From contig CALBWK010000214.1 of the NCBI GenBank assembly GCA_937969415.1, positions 1 through 33,801 of the forward strand: 33,801 bases of DNA. The letters run 5' to 3'. This document shows, piece after piece, positions 1-8,325 of this stretch (position 1 is the first letter of the stretch; the number at the start of each line of letters is the position of its first letter). Origin of the DNA: an uncultured Saprospiraceae bacterium (GTDB lineage Bacteria; Bacteroidota; Bacteroidia; Chitinophagales; Saprospiraceae). The notes beneath the pieces are model-generated. The model did no database searches, was not told where the DNA came from, and saw only the letters and a list, made by a program, of their open reading frames with translations. The translations under genes were made by a program, and so were the position numbers.

Positions 1-84
1 GGTATGCTTTATAAAAAGATGAAATAACCCTGATTTCGGTAATTCAGGAATTGCGTCGAGTACTAGCTTCGTTATAATATGAAA

Positions 85-103
85 ACCTCTCTCAAAAGGA
101 GGT
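85..103 (-). terminator. weak hairpin downstream of the DUF6089-like gene
   Basis: On the minus strand an ACCTC / GAGGT stem with a 9-nt loop is followed by a short TTTT. It lies about 30 nt past the stop of the barrel gene. The stem has only 5 bp and the T tract is short, so this may be a weak terminator or chance. Confidence 0.3.
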
Positions 104-134
104 AATAAAAGTGGATAAGAGGCTACCACTAGAT

Positions 135-929
135 CTAGTAATTGCCTCTAGTAATCTTAGGACATTGTATCTGCCCAAAATAGCGCATCAAGCCTATGGT
201 TAAGAAAAAGACTTTGTCATTGGCTTCGCTGTTGCCACGCTGTGTACCAGGTGCTCCAAATCCATCAACAGTGGATGGATTAGATAAGGCTGCACCTATG
301 GCTGAGCTGGGAGCACTACCAGGATATAAGCCACTCACATCATCGATATAATCTGAGGCCGAGTTACGACCACTTAGGTTGATATTGAAACTCCAATCTC
401 GATTGTAATCCCACTTGAAGCCCATACCATAAAACCAGGTCCCTGTCGCCAGTCCATAATCGACACCTTCTGTCATCAATTCTCTAAGGGAATGTGATTG
501 ACCTTGAAAGTCCGCGACAGGATTATAACTCAGTATAGAAAATCCTGTAAAAATATAGGGTGTATAATACTGATCGTCACTCCCATGTAGATAGGGGAAA
601 AAATTAAATTCTATACTAGCATTGAAATCCAATACATTGGATCTGAAATTGAGATTTCTATCTAATTGGAATTGATTGTTAGAGTCTGCATCAGTACCAC
701 TTATGCGGGCATAATCTACACCTCCACCCACGCTGACTCTTTCATTGAAATTTCTCCGCATCTTGAAGCCGAGCGCTATTCCAGGGTCTGTAATAGAAAA
801 GTCAGGATTAAGATCACCAAAATAATGAGCAAGCCCGATGTGTCCACCTATCTCGACACCCTTTTGTGCACCTATCTCTAGCGTACAAAAACTAAGTAAA
901 ACCGCAAAAAAATAATGGTATATGCTCAT
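135..929 (-). CDS. outer-membrane beta-barrel protein, DUF6089-like
   Basis: This 264-residue protein has an N-terminal signal peptide (about residues 1-21, ending in GAQ). A run of alternating amphipathic strands rich in G, Y, F and N follows, as expected of an outer-membrane barrel. The opening 'GLAHYFGDLNP' followed by a 'GxxxRRNFNERVSVGGGVDYARISGTDAD' type pattern (shown here in condensed form) resembles the DUF6089 family of Bacteroidota. The C-terminal region 'FFLTIGLMRYFG' looks like a final strand. Its precise function is unknown. It is the last minus-strand gene before the window edge, 58 bp downstream of the propeller receptor gene, so the two may be co-transcribed. In many Bacteroidota DUF6089 genes lie near uppS and bamA; if that holds here, those genes would lie beyond position 1, which cannot be seen. 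Confidence 0.7.
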   Translation of the reverse strand: MSIYHYFFAVLLSFCTLEIGAQKGVEIGGHIGLAHYFGDLNPDFSITDPGIALGFKMRRNFNERVSVGGGVDYARISGTDADSNNQFQLDRNLNFRSNVLDFNASIEFNFFPYLHGSDDQYYTPYIFTGFSILSYNPVADFQGQSHSLRELMTEGVDYGLATGTWFYGMGFKWDYNRDWSFNINLSGRNSASDYIDDVSGLYPGSAPSSAIGAALSNPSTVDGFGAPGTQRGNSEANDKVFFLTIGLMRYFGQIQCPKITRGNY

Positions 930-987
930 TTATCCTATCAGCCAAAGAAACGTCTGAAACACTCTTTTTTGTATAAAGATGGCTGAC

Positions 988-3183
988 TTAAACAGTTATT
1001 TTACCTTTTAGCCACCATCCGAACCACAAAAGTAATAAGGATATAAGAATTAATGGCAAGCGCCAAGCACTTACTGACTCTGAGGTAGCCTCAACAGTCT
1101 CCTCAAGGACTTGGATTTTGATAGGGTCAGTGGTGTATTTGACGCCATAGACATCATCAACATACTTCGCTACAAGCGTATAATGGCCTCCAACTAAAGT
1201 TTCAAATAGGTACTCACCACTATTGCTCCATTCAGAACTGTTTTCTCCTTCATAATTAAGATGATAGGAGTATTTAGCTTTATTATCGTAATAGTTAGTC
1301 GAGGCAAAGTTGAGCTTAAGCGGTAGGTCCTTTTTCATTACTTTAAATACACCATCTTCTCTAACTAGTTGCCTACCCCCTTCTGTAGTCGCATAGACTA
1401 AGTCCATTTGGTCCATAATGCTTGAAATCGAACCATTGAGATCTACATCTATAAGGTTATTATTACTTGCTATGACAAGTTTATCACCACTGACGTTATA
1501 TAGTCTAGCTTGTTCCATTTTCTGATGAAGCGGCAGAACTCTAGTTATAATTTTCTCACCATTAAGGGCTTTTCCTTTATCGAGTGCCACTAAGGATCTA
1601 GGCGTAAGCAGCCATATATCATCTTGCTTTTCTGCGATATCTAAGATCGTTACCGGTGCCATATTAATCATCGATACGAGGTTATTCTCCATATCTATTA
1701 CTACAAGTCCCTTATGTGTAAACGTGACAAGTCGCCCATAGGAAGCAAACTGATTTTGCGAAAAGGGATATCCTTCGCGATGATGGGCTGGCAATACTGT
1801 TTCTAAACGACTTTTTGTCAATGAATAAATTGCATTTTCACTGAATACATAATCTCTACTATCTGAGATTTGCTTATAAAAAACCTCTTTATCCACATTA
1901 ATCATTGTGTAGCCTATCTTATCCTTTCTGTACAATCCATCCGTTGTCAAATGAAATTCTTGGCCATCAGCATAGCTTACATCTAACAGATTGGTTTTTT
2001 CACTTTTGATTCGCTTGAGTACTTGGGCACTATCTGAGGCTATTACAAGACCTTGTCCATTAGAGAATAGCAGCTTTACCTTGTTATCTTCAGTGACAAT
2101 ATGTTCTGGTGCTTTCTTTCCTTTATGTTTTTCCCATATTTGTTTTTCGGGATTGTAACCATATACTGAAGTACCATCGGAGTAGTACCTGTTGTTTCTT
2201 ACCTCATAATATTTTACTGGAGATTCCTGCTTTTCATTTACAAGCGCTTGTTGGCTGTAGGCCTGTTGTGGCAAGATATGTATAGACTCTTCAGATAAAA
2301 CCATCAAGCTCTTATCCTCTCTTACAGTCATCTTTAGCAAGTTTTCGTAATCAGAAACTGGCAAGGATATTTTCTCGGACTTTAGTTCTGGTGAAATTTT
2401 AATAAGAGCATCTTTGGTAAGGCAGTAAATGATATCTCCATCTACAACAATCTGTTCTACAGCTTCTTGTGTATATTCTGATAAATCAAGTTGAAATTCA
2501 CCTATTGAAGAAATACCACCATAATGCCCAACATAAACACCTGTACTACCATTCCGACAAAGAGTTGTACAGGCATCACTTAACAAGCCAGTACTTTGAC
2601 GATACTCTTTAATTAAAATCTCTGACTGGCCCATTGGCTTTTCGAAACTTACCAACCCGTGATCTGCTGTTGCCAACCATACGACCTGCTGGTAGACAAA
2701 TCCATCCGTATAAGTATAGTCTTCAGGATTATATTGGTGAAAGAACTTGAATGCTAAATGGTGTTCCTCCTTAGTTTTGAAATATATTTTATCTGAAATT
2801 TTCCAGCTATCTCCATTAGCGAACTTCAGATAAATTCCCTTTTTGACCCGGTCGAGTATATCTAAATGCCCATCCTTACTCAAGTGCGCCATATACCCAT
2901 TATCTAGAGGGTATAGAATAGGCTGATCATAGCCACATTGTATTCTGTTCTCTAACAGTGTAGAATCAAGAGCCGTGATTAACAATGCTTCTTTCTGATT
3001 CAGGATATAGCTCCCCTGTGTTGTCACTAATACCGTCTGGCCACTATCTGTAATATAAAAATCCAAGTAATGACCATCTACTACAGGTTGGAAGCTAATC
3101 GATTGCCCTACGACTATACTGAATTGCAAGCTAGCGCCCACAAAAACAATCAGTGTGTACAGGAAAAGGCAAATCCGAGTCAT
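988..3183 (-). CDS. propeller/Y_Y_Y receptor-like protein without output domain
   Basis: This 731-residue protein begins with a signal peptide (about 1-26). It then has a long beta-rich region with recurring short 'xxDGxVYQQVVWLATADHGLVSF' type blades (residues about 30-620; condensed), as in two-component regulator propellers. Residues 632-700 resemble a Y_Y_Y domain, with YSYHLNYEGENSSEWS followed by GGHYTLVAKY. A single membrane segment (708-726) is followed by only five or six residues. Full-length relatives continue into a histidine kinase, LuxR/LytTR or adenylate-cyclase domain. Here nothing follows, and the next gene starts 58 bp on, leaving no room for a frameshifted remnant. It could sense an extracellular ligand and signal through a partner, or be a decayed receptor. 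The assignment rests on fold-level pattern only. Confidence 0.6.
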   Translation of the reverse strand: MTRICLFLYTLIVFVGASLQFSIVVGQSISFQPVVDGHYLDFYITDSGQTVLVTTQGSYILNQKEALLITALDSTLLENRIQCGYDQPILYPLDNGYMAHLSKDGHLDILDRVKKGIYLKFANGDSWKISDKIYFKTKEEHHLAFKFFHQYNPEDYTYTDGFVYQQVVWLATADHGLVSFEKPMGQSEILIKEYRQSTGLLSDACTTLCRNGSTGVYVGHYGGISSIGEFQLDLSEYTQEAVEQIVVDGDIIYCLTKDALIKISPELKSEKISLPVSDYENLLKMTVREDKSLMVLSEESIHILPQQAYSQQALVNEKQESPVKYYEVRNNRYYSDGTSVYGYNPEKQIWEKHKGKKAPEHIVTEDNKVKLLFSNGQGLVIASDSAQVLKRIKSEKTNLLDVSYADGQEFHLTTDGLYRKDKIGYTMINVDKEVFYKQISDSRDYVFSENAIYSLTKSRLETVLPAHHREGYPFSQNQFASYGRLVTFTHKGLVVIDMENNLVSMINMAPVTILDIAEKQDDIWLLTPRSLVALDKGKALNGEKIITRVLPLHQKMEQARLYNVSGDKLVIASNNNLIDVDLNGSISSIMDQMDLVYATTEGGRQLVREDGVFKVMKKDLPLKLNFASTNYYDNKAKYSYHLNYEGENSSEWSNSGEYLFETLVGGHYTLVAKYVDDVYGVKYTTDPIKIQVLEETVEATSESVSAWRLPLILISLLLLWFGWWLKGKITV

Positions 3184-3413
3184 CCTTACTTACAAATCAA
3201 AGAATATACCAAGTCACCTTATAAATTAAGTAGCGTAAAGTAGATGTCGTTTGTGATTAATTATGGAAGATCGATGTATCTGAGAGCAAACTTTGGAAAA
3301 GGTTAAAGAATCCTCTTTCAAAAGCGCTTGGTTATAGCTCTCTAGGCTATCTGGATCCGAAATTTCATCTAGAGCAAGTCCATCGTAGAGATGAAAATTA
3401 GCTTATGTCAGCT

Positions 3414-4076
3414 TTAAAATCTAAGGTCTTCAATATGGACGCCTTCATATTGAGAAGAATCAAAAGTGAAGGTGCTCTTATTGGCCTCATAAGCCTCTAC
3501 CCCCGAGATGGTTAATGTATGTCGAGAACCGTCTTTCATAAATATCTTGAGGTGATGAACTTGATTGGTTTTACTGAATACTGCCAATCGCATTTTAGCA
3601 TAATCTGCAAAGTCATCTGTAGGCTTACACTCGATATAAGTTACATCCTGGTCATCCTCTTTTCCATACTGCGTGATGGCAAAAATCAGTTGATCAGACT
3701 CATCCAACTTAAAAATATCAGATGGAGACATAAAGTCTTCTGATGTCTCAAAGTCCGCATCATTAATCTGAACCTCATTAAGTTCTTCTATATACATCCA
3801 AACTTGTTCTGTATCAGAAATAATCTTTCTACCCTGCATCTCCAATACAAACTTCTCACCGGACTGAATGAGCATCCCTGGCTGGGTCTCCTTAGCTTGT
3901 CCAGGAAACTCCATTTCAAGTGCAAAATCAATCTTCTTTGCGGAGTCCGTCAGATAATTTTTCTTAATTGTCTTGAGTAGGGCTAGTGCATCTGGATCAG
4001 ATTGCTCTGCGACATCTTGCGCTTGTGCCGTAAAAATCAAACTGCTACATAATAGGAAGAGTAAGTAGTGTCGCAT
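3414..4076 (-). CDS. lolA: LolA-like outer-membrane lipoprotein carrier protein
   Basis: The product is 220 residues with a signal peptide (1-20, ...FTAQAQ), so it is periplasmic. The body matches LolA-type proteins: 'ALLKTIKKNYLTDSAKKIDFALEMEFPG' like start (condensed), then 'LIQSGEKFVLEMQGRKIISDTEQVWMYI', the usual strand pattern in which the test lipid-binding sheet reads 'xKFxLexxgxxixsDGkxxWxYx'. LolA carries lipoproteins from the inner-membrane LolCDE complex to the outer membrane. In Bacteroidota lolA often sits just downstream of ftsK. Here the same order on the minus strand is preserved but interrupted by cvpA and a small exported gene. No promoter of the TAnnTTTG type was seen directly upstream. 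Confidence 0.8.
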   Translation of the reverse strand: MRHYLLFLLCSSLIFTAQAQDVAEQSDPDALALLKTIKKNYLTDSAKKIDFALEMEFPGQAKETQPGMLIQSGEKFVLEMQGRKIISDTEQVWMYIEELNEVQINDADFETSEDFMSPSDIFKLDESDQLIFAITQYGKEDDQDVTYIECKPTDDFADYAKMRLAVFSKTNQVHHLKIFMKDGSRHTLTISGVEAYEANKSTFTFDSSQYEGVHIEDLRF

Positions 4077-4137
4077 AGTCAGAAGTTTAGTGTAATAACC
4101 AGATATTGTTATAACAAGTGAGTTGCCGAAATGTTAA

Positions 4138-4662
4138 TCATTTCTCATTGAGATAGTAATCTGCAAAAGTAGGGAAGGCAGCACTGCCTATATGGCTAAA
4201 ACAACTTGAGTCTAAGGCATCCATTTTGTAGGCTTTAACAAATTTGCCTAGGAATAGAGTTAACAGATCAAAGTCCATATTTCTTGAATTGGGCTTAGGA
4301 AAATAGACAAGGTGCTTAATTGTACCATCTGCATTCCAAAATACATTTAACCAGATCTTGATGCCCTTAATATCAAATTCTGAGCGCTCAGCATATTGCT
4401 CCATATCACTGAGCATCAACATCCAAGTTCTATAAGCCAAATCCATAGAGTCATTGCACACCGTAAGTAATGGATTGCTACATTCTGAGACAAGGGATTC
4501 ATAGGCCTCCTCGTTCTGACCGATTTGAAATACCGCAGGTAAGGAATCTATAGCTACAGCACTATCTGATAAGTGGCTGTTACTGGCCATTACTGAGCCA
4601 GACGAAAGCGCAATAAGGGCTAAGCCATTGAGGATTGATATGATGAAAGAAGGGATTTTCAA
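4138..4662 (-). CDS. small exported protein of unknown function
   Basis: A 174-residue protein with a likely signal peptide (1-26, ...SSGSVMAS). The start codon is TTG: an in-frame TAA lies two codons upstream, and the next ATG is at residue 25, which would remove the signal peptide. The mature part contains 'IKIWLNVFWNADGTIKHL' followed by a proline/lysine turn. This faintly recalls the TonB C-terminal-like proteins of Bacteroidota that carry a 'vxfxxxxdGxixxl' strand pair, but the resemblance is weak. Two cysteines near residues 61 and 69 (SECSNPLLTVC) could pair in the periplasm. It precedes lolA by 61 bp on the same strand and may be co-transcribed. I do not recognise a family. Confidence 0.55.
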   Translation of the reverse strand: MKIPSFIISILNGLALIALSSGSVMASNSHLSDSAVAIDSLPAVFQIGQNEEAYESLVSECSNPLLTVCNDSMDLAYRTWMLMLSDMEQYAERSEFDIKGIKIWLNVFWNADGTIKHLVYFPKPNSRNMDFDLLTLFLGKFVKAYKMDALDSSCFSHIGSAAFPTFADYYLNEK

Positions 4663-4784
4663 ACTTTAACTTCTGGGTTTAAATATATGAAATTAACGAG
4701 CAGTATGACTTTTAAGTAAACGACCTTTCAAGGCTTTAGGCTATCCTTAACGCCTTAGATGGGTAATGTGCCTGATCGAGTAAT

Positions 4785-4800
4785 GGTTAATATTCCCGTA
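4785..4800 (+). other. 16-nt match to a conserved 23S rRNA segment in an intergenic region
   Basis: GGTTAATATTCCCGTA in the 180-bp divergent spacer upstream of cvpA matches, from memory, the well-conserved 23S rRNA stretch GGTTAATATTCC(C/T)GTA. The flanks match poorly. It could be chance, or a remnant of an rRNA fragment. Confidence 0.25.
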
Positions 4801-4843
4801 TTCTAAGCGATGCGGTCTATATTTGACTGCACAACACATAACT

Positions 4844-5395
4844 ATGGTCCTAGATATTATCGTTTGTCTACTCGTCGCATTTGGTTTTTACCAAGGTTGG
4901 AGCCGCGGCTTGATCAAGACAGTATTTGCCAGTTTATCTCTGCTCATAGGTATCGTTGCAGCCCTTAAGCTCTCCCCTATCGTCATCAACATCTTGCAGA
5001 GTACCTTCTCCATCAACCCAGCTATCACCTTTGTCGCAGGCTTTGTTTTAACCTTTATCGTGGTGATGGGGCTTATCAGATTTATAGGCAACAAACTAGA
5101 GAAATTGCTGGAGGCCGTCAAGATTGGTGGCATCAATAAGCTGGCGGGAGGCTTACTCCTAGGTGGTTTTTATGCACTCTTGATCAGTTTTGGTGTCTAC
5201 TTTATGGATAAAGTATCATTAGTCTCAGACGAGCTTAAGGCGAGTTCATTTACTTATGCCTACATAGAACCTCTACCCGAAATGTCCAAAGGGGTCGGTC
5301 AGAAATTGCAACCACTCTTTACTGGATTCTGGGATAAGATGATGGAAACAATGGACACCATCAAAGAAACCGGAGAAACTATAGAGGCTGGATAA
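4844..5395 (+). CDS. cvpA: CvpA family membrane protein
   Basis: The protein is 183 residues from the ATG at 4844. The reading frame also opens at a TTG at 4823, but the ATG gives the family-typical start MVLDIIVCLLVAFGF, so I prefer it. Four hydrophobic segments lie at about residues 2-18, 24-44, 58-80 and 97-118, with 'GWSRGLIKTVF' after the first, a hallmark of CvpA (colicin V production) proteins. CvpA is an inner-membrane protein needed for colicin V export in E. coli and for bile-salt tolerance in enteric bacteria; its mechanism is unclear. The gene is plus-strand and is flanked by minus-strand genes on both sides. A hairpin terminator follows at once. Confidence 0.85.
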   Translation: MVLDIIVCLLVAFGFYQGWSRGLIKTVFASLSLLIGIVAALKLSPIVINILQSTFSINPAITFVAGFVLTFIVVMGLIRFIGNKLEKLLEAVKIGGINKLAGGLLLGGFYALLISFGVYFMDKVSLVSDELKASSFTYAYIEPLPEMSKGVGQKLQPLFTGFWDKMMETMDTIKETGETIEAG

Positions 5396-5400
5396 AAGCA

Positions 5401-5440
5401 AGATGGCCATCCCGGGGAGGACAGCCATCTCTATATTTTT
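5401..5440 (+). terminator. intrinsic terminator after cvpA
   Basis: AGATGGC (5401-5407) pairs with GCCATCT (5424-5430) around a 16-nt loop, followed by CTATATTTTTATT. It starts 5 nt past the cvpA stop and separates it from the converging ftsK. On the minus strand the T tract is poor, so it probably serves mainly cvpA. Confidence 0.7.
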
Positions 5441-5467
5441 ATTATGAATCAAGCTTAGCTTGCTTGC

Positions 5468-8038
5468 TTAGCCATTACTTTTTAGATGCTCAAAGTAGTG
5501 AGTCAGCTCCATTTCTGAGGTAAACAATACCTGTCGTGGCTTACTACCATTAGCCTCGCCCACTATACCTAGATTCTCTAATTGGTCCATGATACGACCT
5601 GCTCTATTGTAACCTAGTGATAATCTTCTTTGGATACTTGAAGTCGATCCCGACTGAGAAGAGACGATGAGTCTTGCCGCTTCCTCAAACTTTGGATCCA
5701 GCTCTGACCATTTCAGATTAGAACCACCTACCTCTGTATCATCTACGACTTCAGGAAGGTGGAATGGTTCAGCGAAACCTTTCTGTTCACTAATATGCTC
5801 TATCACTCTCTCTACTTCTGGTGTATCTACAAAGGCACACTGCAATCTGACCAAATCACTGCCTACATTGAGTAGCATATCTCCCTTTCCGATCAATTGC
5901 TCCGCCCCTTTAGAATCCAAGATCGTTCTTGAATCTTGAAGAGATGTCACCTTGAAGGAGATTCTTGCAGGGAAATTGGCTTTTATCATCCCCGTAATAA
6001 TCTTAACAGAAGGTCTCTGTGTCGCTATGATCAAGTGGATACCTATCGCCCTAGCCAACTGTGCCAGTCTTGCTATTGGCATTTCGATTTCCTTACCAGC
6101 AGTCATAATCAAATCCGCAAACTCATCTATAACCAAGATGATATAAGGCAGGAATCTATGCCCATCATTAGGATTCAATTTTCTACCAACAAACTTCTTG
6201 TTGTAGTCCTTGATATTTCTAGCCTTACCTTTCTTGAGTAAGTCATATCTCTCGTCCATTTCGATGGTCAGAGAGTTAAGAGTATGAATAACTTTTTTGG
6301 TATCTGTGATAATGGGCTCGTCATCTTCACTAGGCAAAAATCCTAAGTAGTGCTTGTCCAGAGATGAGTACGGAAAGAGCTCCACTTTCTTAGGATCGAC
6401 CATTACCAGCTTAACTTGTGATGGGTGCTTCTTGTAGAGTAGAGACATCAAAATGGTGTTGATACCCACTGACTTACCCTGTCCAGTCGCACCGGCAACA
6501 AGTAAGTGTGGCATCTTAGCCAAGTCAGCGACAAACACCTCATTACTGATTGTCTTACCCAGCACGATAGGCAAATCCATTTTCGCATTCTGAAACTTAT
6601 CAGAATTAACTACCTCCTTGAAGGAGACTATTTGTTTTTTCTTGTTAGGTACTTCTATCCCTACTGTACCTTTTCCAGGCATCGGAGCTATGATCCTGAT
6701 ACCTAGGGCTGCAAGACTCAGGGCGATATCATTTTCAAGACTCTTGATCTTACTGATCTTAACTCCAGGTGCAGGAACGATCTCATAGAGTGTTACTGTG
6801 GGACCTATCGTCGCCTTGATCTTTGTTATTTCGATTTTATAATTGAGGAGAGTCTTGATAATCTGATTCTTATTCTCTTCAAGTTCCTGTCTATCGATAG
6901 TAACTTGATGTTCAGAATAGTTTTCTAGCAGCTCTGTCGTCGGAAACTTATACTTTGATAATTCCTTAGTCGGGTCATAAGGTTCTACATCTGAGGGTTG
7001 ATTTTCCTCTTCTACATAGAGTTTGGTACTGTCCATATCTGGCCCCTTGGTAGGACCATTATCATCTGTAAGTGGTGTTTCTGGACTGGCCAATTCTAGT
7101 TCCAAGTCACCACTAGGAGCTGTTGATTCTTCCTTGGCAGCTAGCTTAGCTGAGAGTGCAGAAGCGGCCATAATACTGGCTGCCTTAGCAGAGATAGAGG
7201 GCTTAGCTTCTTCAGTAGGAGCTTCACCACCAACCTCAAGATCTAATTCTAGTCCTTCTTCTGGTGCACTTTCCCCTTTGTCTTTACTTAAGTCTCTTGG
7301 CCTCAGTGTTTGAAGCTTTTCAGTTTCTACCTCAGCTTCTTCTTCAGTAGTATCAAAAGCTCTCTTTTCTGGGAAGAGTGCAGATAGGCTTTCACCTATA
7401 AAATCCATCTTAGGAATAGGGATTCTGTCTGTCAGACCAGCTAGATTGACACCTTGGATCTGCATCAGAGGATTAACCACCCAGATAAAAGTGGCGAAGA
7501 CCATTAGAATAAGTAGTAATACCAATCCAACCTGACCCACAAAATTGATCAAGTAATTGCATATCGAATAGCCCATCAATCCACCCCAACAAAAGGCTGA
7601 ATCTCTAGTGATGAACTCCATTAATACAGAGAAAAAGCAAATCAATAGAAAAGTATGCAAGGCAAAATTGAAGTATTCGCTGAGGGGTGTCTTTCTAATG
7701 AGCGCAGTACCTAGCTTGGCAAACAACAAGACGAAAAGAAATGAACTCAATCCAAATCCCCAATAAAAGAAGAAATGTGAGGTAAAAGCTCCAAGTCTGC
7801 CCAACCAATTCTGGACACTCACTTCTCCATCAAAAAGGATCCCTCCTGAGAGTGATAGCACTTTGTCTTGGTCAAATTTCCAAGTGAAAAAATAGGAGAT
7901 GAAAGCTATCGTCAAGTAGATAGCGATGAAAAAACAAATGGCACCAAATATTTTGGTTATACGTTCATCTCTAAAATTAAACTTCTTACCACTAGACTTC
8001 TTCCTTCTAGTGGACTTCTTCTTTGTCCTTTTTGCCAT
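5468..8038 (-). CDS. ftsK: FtsK/SpoIIIE family DNA translocase
   Basis: At 856 residues this is the standard Bacteroidota FtsK. A basic N-terminus (KRTKKKSTRRKKSS) is followed by four or five membrane segments within the first about 205 residues, then an acidic, Ala/Glu-rich linker (about 225-350). The alpha/beta motor follows, with Walker A GATGQGKS at 516-523 and Walker B ILVIDEFADL with D638-E639. The C-terminal gamma winged-helix domain (about 785-850) contains RRLSLGYNRAGRIMDQLE, which in E. coli FtsK reads KOPS DNA motifs. The protein pumps chromosome dimers across the septum and activates XerCD at dif. All key motor residues are present. A CAAATGTA box on the plus strand (minus-strand TACATTTG) lies 38 nt upstream of its start. 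Confidence 0.95.
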   Translation of the reverse strand: MAKRTKKKSTRRKKSSGKKFNFRDERITKIFGAICFFIAIYLTIAFISYFFTWKFDQDKVLSLSGGILFDGEVSVQNWLGRLGAFTSHFFFYWGFGLSSFLFVLLFAKLGTALIRKTPLSEYFNFALHTFLLICFFSVLMEFITRDSAFCWGGLMGYSICNYLINFVGQVGLVLLLILMVFATFIWVVNPLMQIQGVNLAGLTDRIPIPKMDFIGESLSALFPEKRAFDTTEEEAEVETEKLQTLRPRDLSKDKGESAPEEGLELDLEVGGEAPTEEAKPSISAKAASIMAASALSAKLAAKEESTAPSGDLELELASPETPLTDDNGPTKGPDMDSTKLYVEEENQPSDVEPYDPTKELSKYKFPTTELLENYSEHQVTIDRQELEENKNQIIKTLLNYKIEITKIKATIGPTVTLYEIVPAPGVKISKIKSLENDIALSLAALGIRIIAPMPGKGTVGIEVPNKKKQIVSFKEVVNSDKFQNAKMDLPIVLGKTISNEVFVADLAKMPHLLVAGATGQGKSVGINTILMSLLYKKHPSQVKLVMVDPKKVELFPYSSLDKHYLGFLPSEDDEPIITDTKKVIHTLNSLTIEMDERYDLLKKGKARNIKDYNKKFVGRKLNPNDGHRFLPYIILVIDEFADLIMTAGKEIEMPIARLAQLARAIGIHLIIATQRPSVKIITGMIKANFPARISFKVTSLQDSRTILDSKGAEQLIGKGDMLLNVGSDLVRLQCAFVDTPEVERVIEHISEQKGFAEPFHLPEVVDDTEVGGSNLKWSELDPKFEEAARLIVSSQSGSTSSIQRRLSLGYNRAGRIMDQLENLGIVGEANGSKPRQVLFTSEMELTHYFEHLKSNG

Positions 8039-8075
8039 TATGAGTAAATCGGTTAGGTAAATCTGTTAGGCAAGT

Positions 8076-8083
8076 CAAATGTA
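8076..8083 (-). promoter_or_regulatory. candidate -7 box for ftsK
   Basis: Reading the minus strand gives TACATTTG, an exact match to the Bacteroidota -7 consensus TAnnTTTG, 38 nt upstream of the ftsK start. About 20 nt further upstream there is TTC rather than the expected TTG, so the -33 element is imperfect. Confidence 0.45.
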
Positions 8084-8270
8084 TGTTAAATCTTCATATG
8101 ATGAAAATCTGTAACATATAAATTGCTGATTTATAGACATATAGTGTATTCTCATAATGTAACTCTTTGATTTTCAAGCCTTTTAGGTAGGAGTAAAAAG
8201 ATAGAGAAATGTTGTAATTGTTCATTGTCAGGTTCTTTTTACGTTTAGCTGCTTACAAAGGAGAGGCTCA

Positions 8271-8303
8271 TTAGAGAAAATAGAAGCGGTATATCTACAT
8301 TTG
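8271..8303 (+). promoter_or_regulatory. candidate promoter for the saccharopine dehydrogenase-family gene
   Basis: TACATTTG at 8296-8303 matches the -7 consensus TAnnTTTG. TTA at 8271-8273 stands in for the -33 TTG at a spacing of 22 nt. The gene starts 23 nt downstream of the -7 box, implying a leader of roughly 15 nt. The rest of the 287-bp divergent spacer (8039-8325) shows nothing else recognisable. Confidence 0.5.
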
Positions 8304-8325
8304 CGGCTCATTATAAAAAAATGAT

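Noticed and set aside
3184-3413. 230-bp spacer between the receptor and lolA, with a 20-codon plus-strand frame
   Set aside because: The frame is too short and lacks membrane, signal or family features; only trivial 5-6 bp inverted repeats were seen.
7023-7313. 96-codon plus-strand frame within ftsK
   Set aside because: It mirrors the acidic Ala/Glu-rich linker of FtsK and has no recognisable domain.
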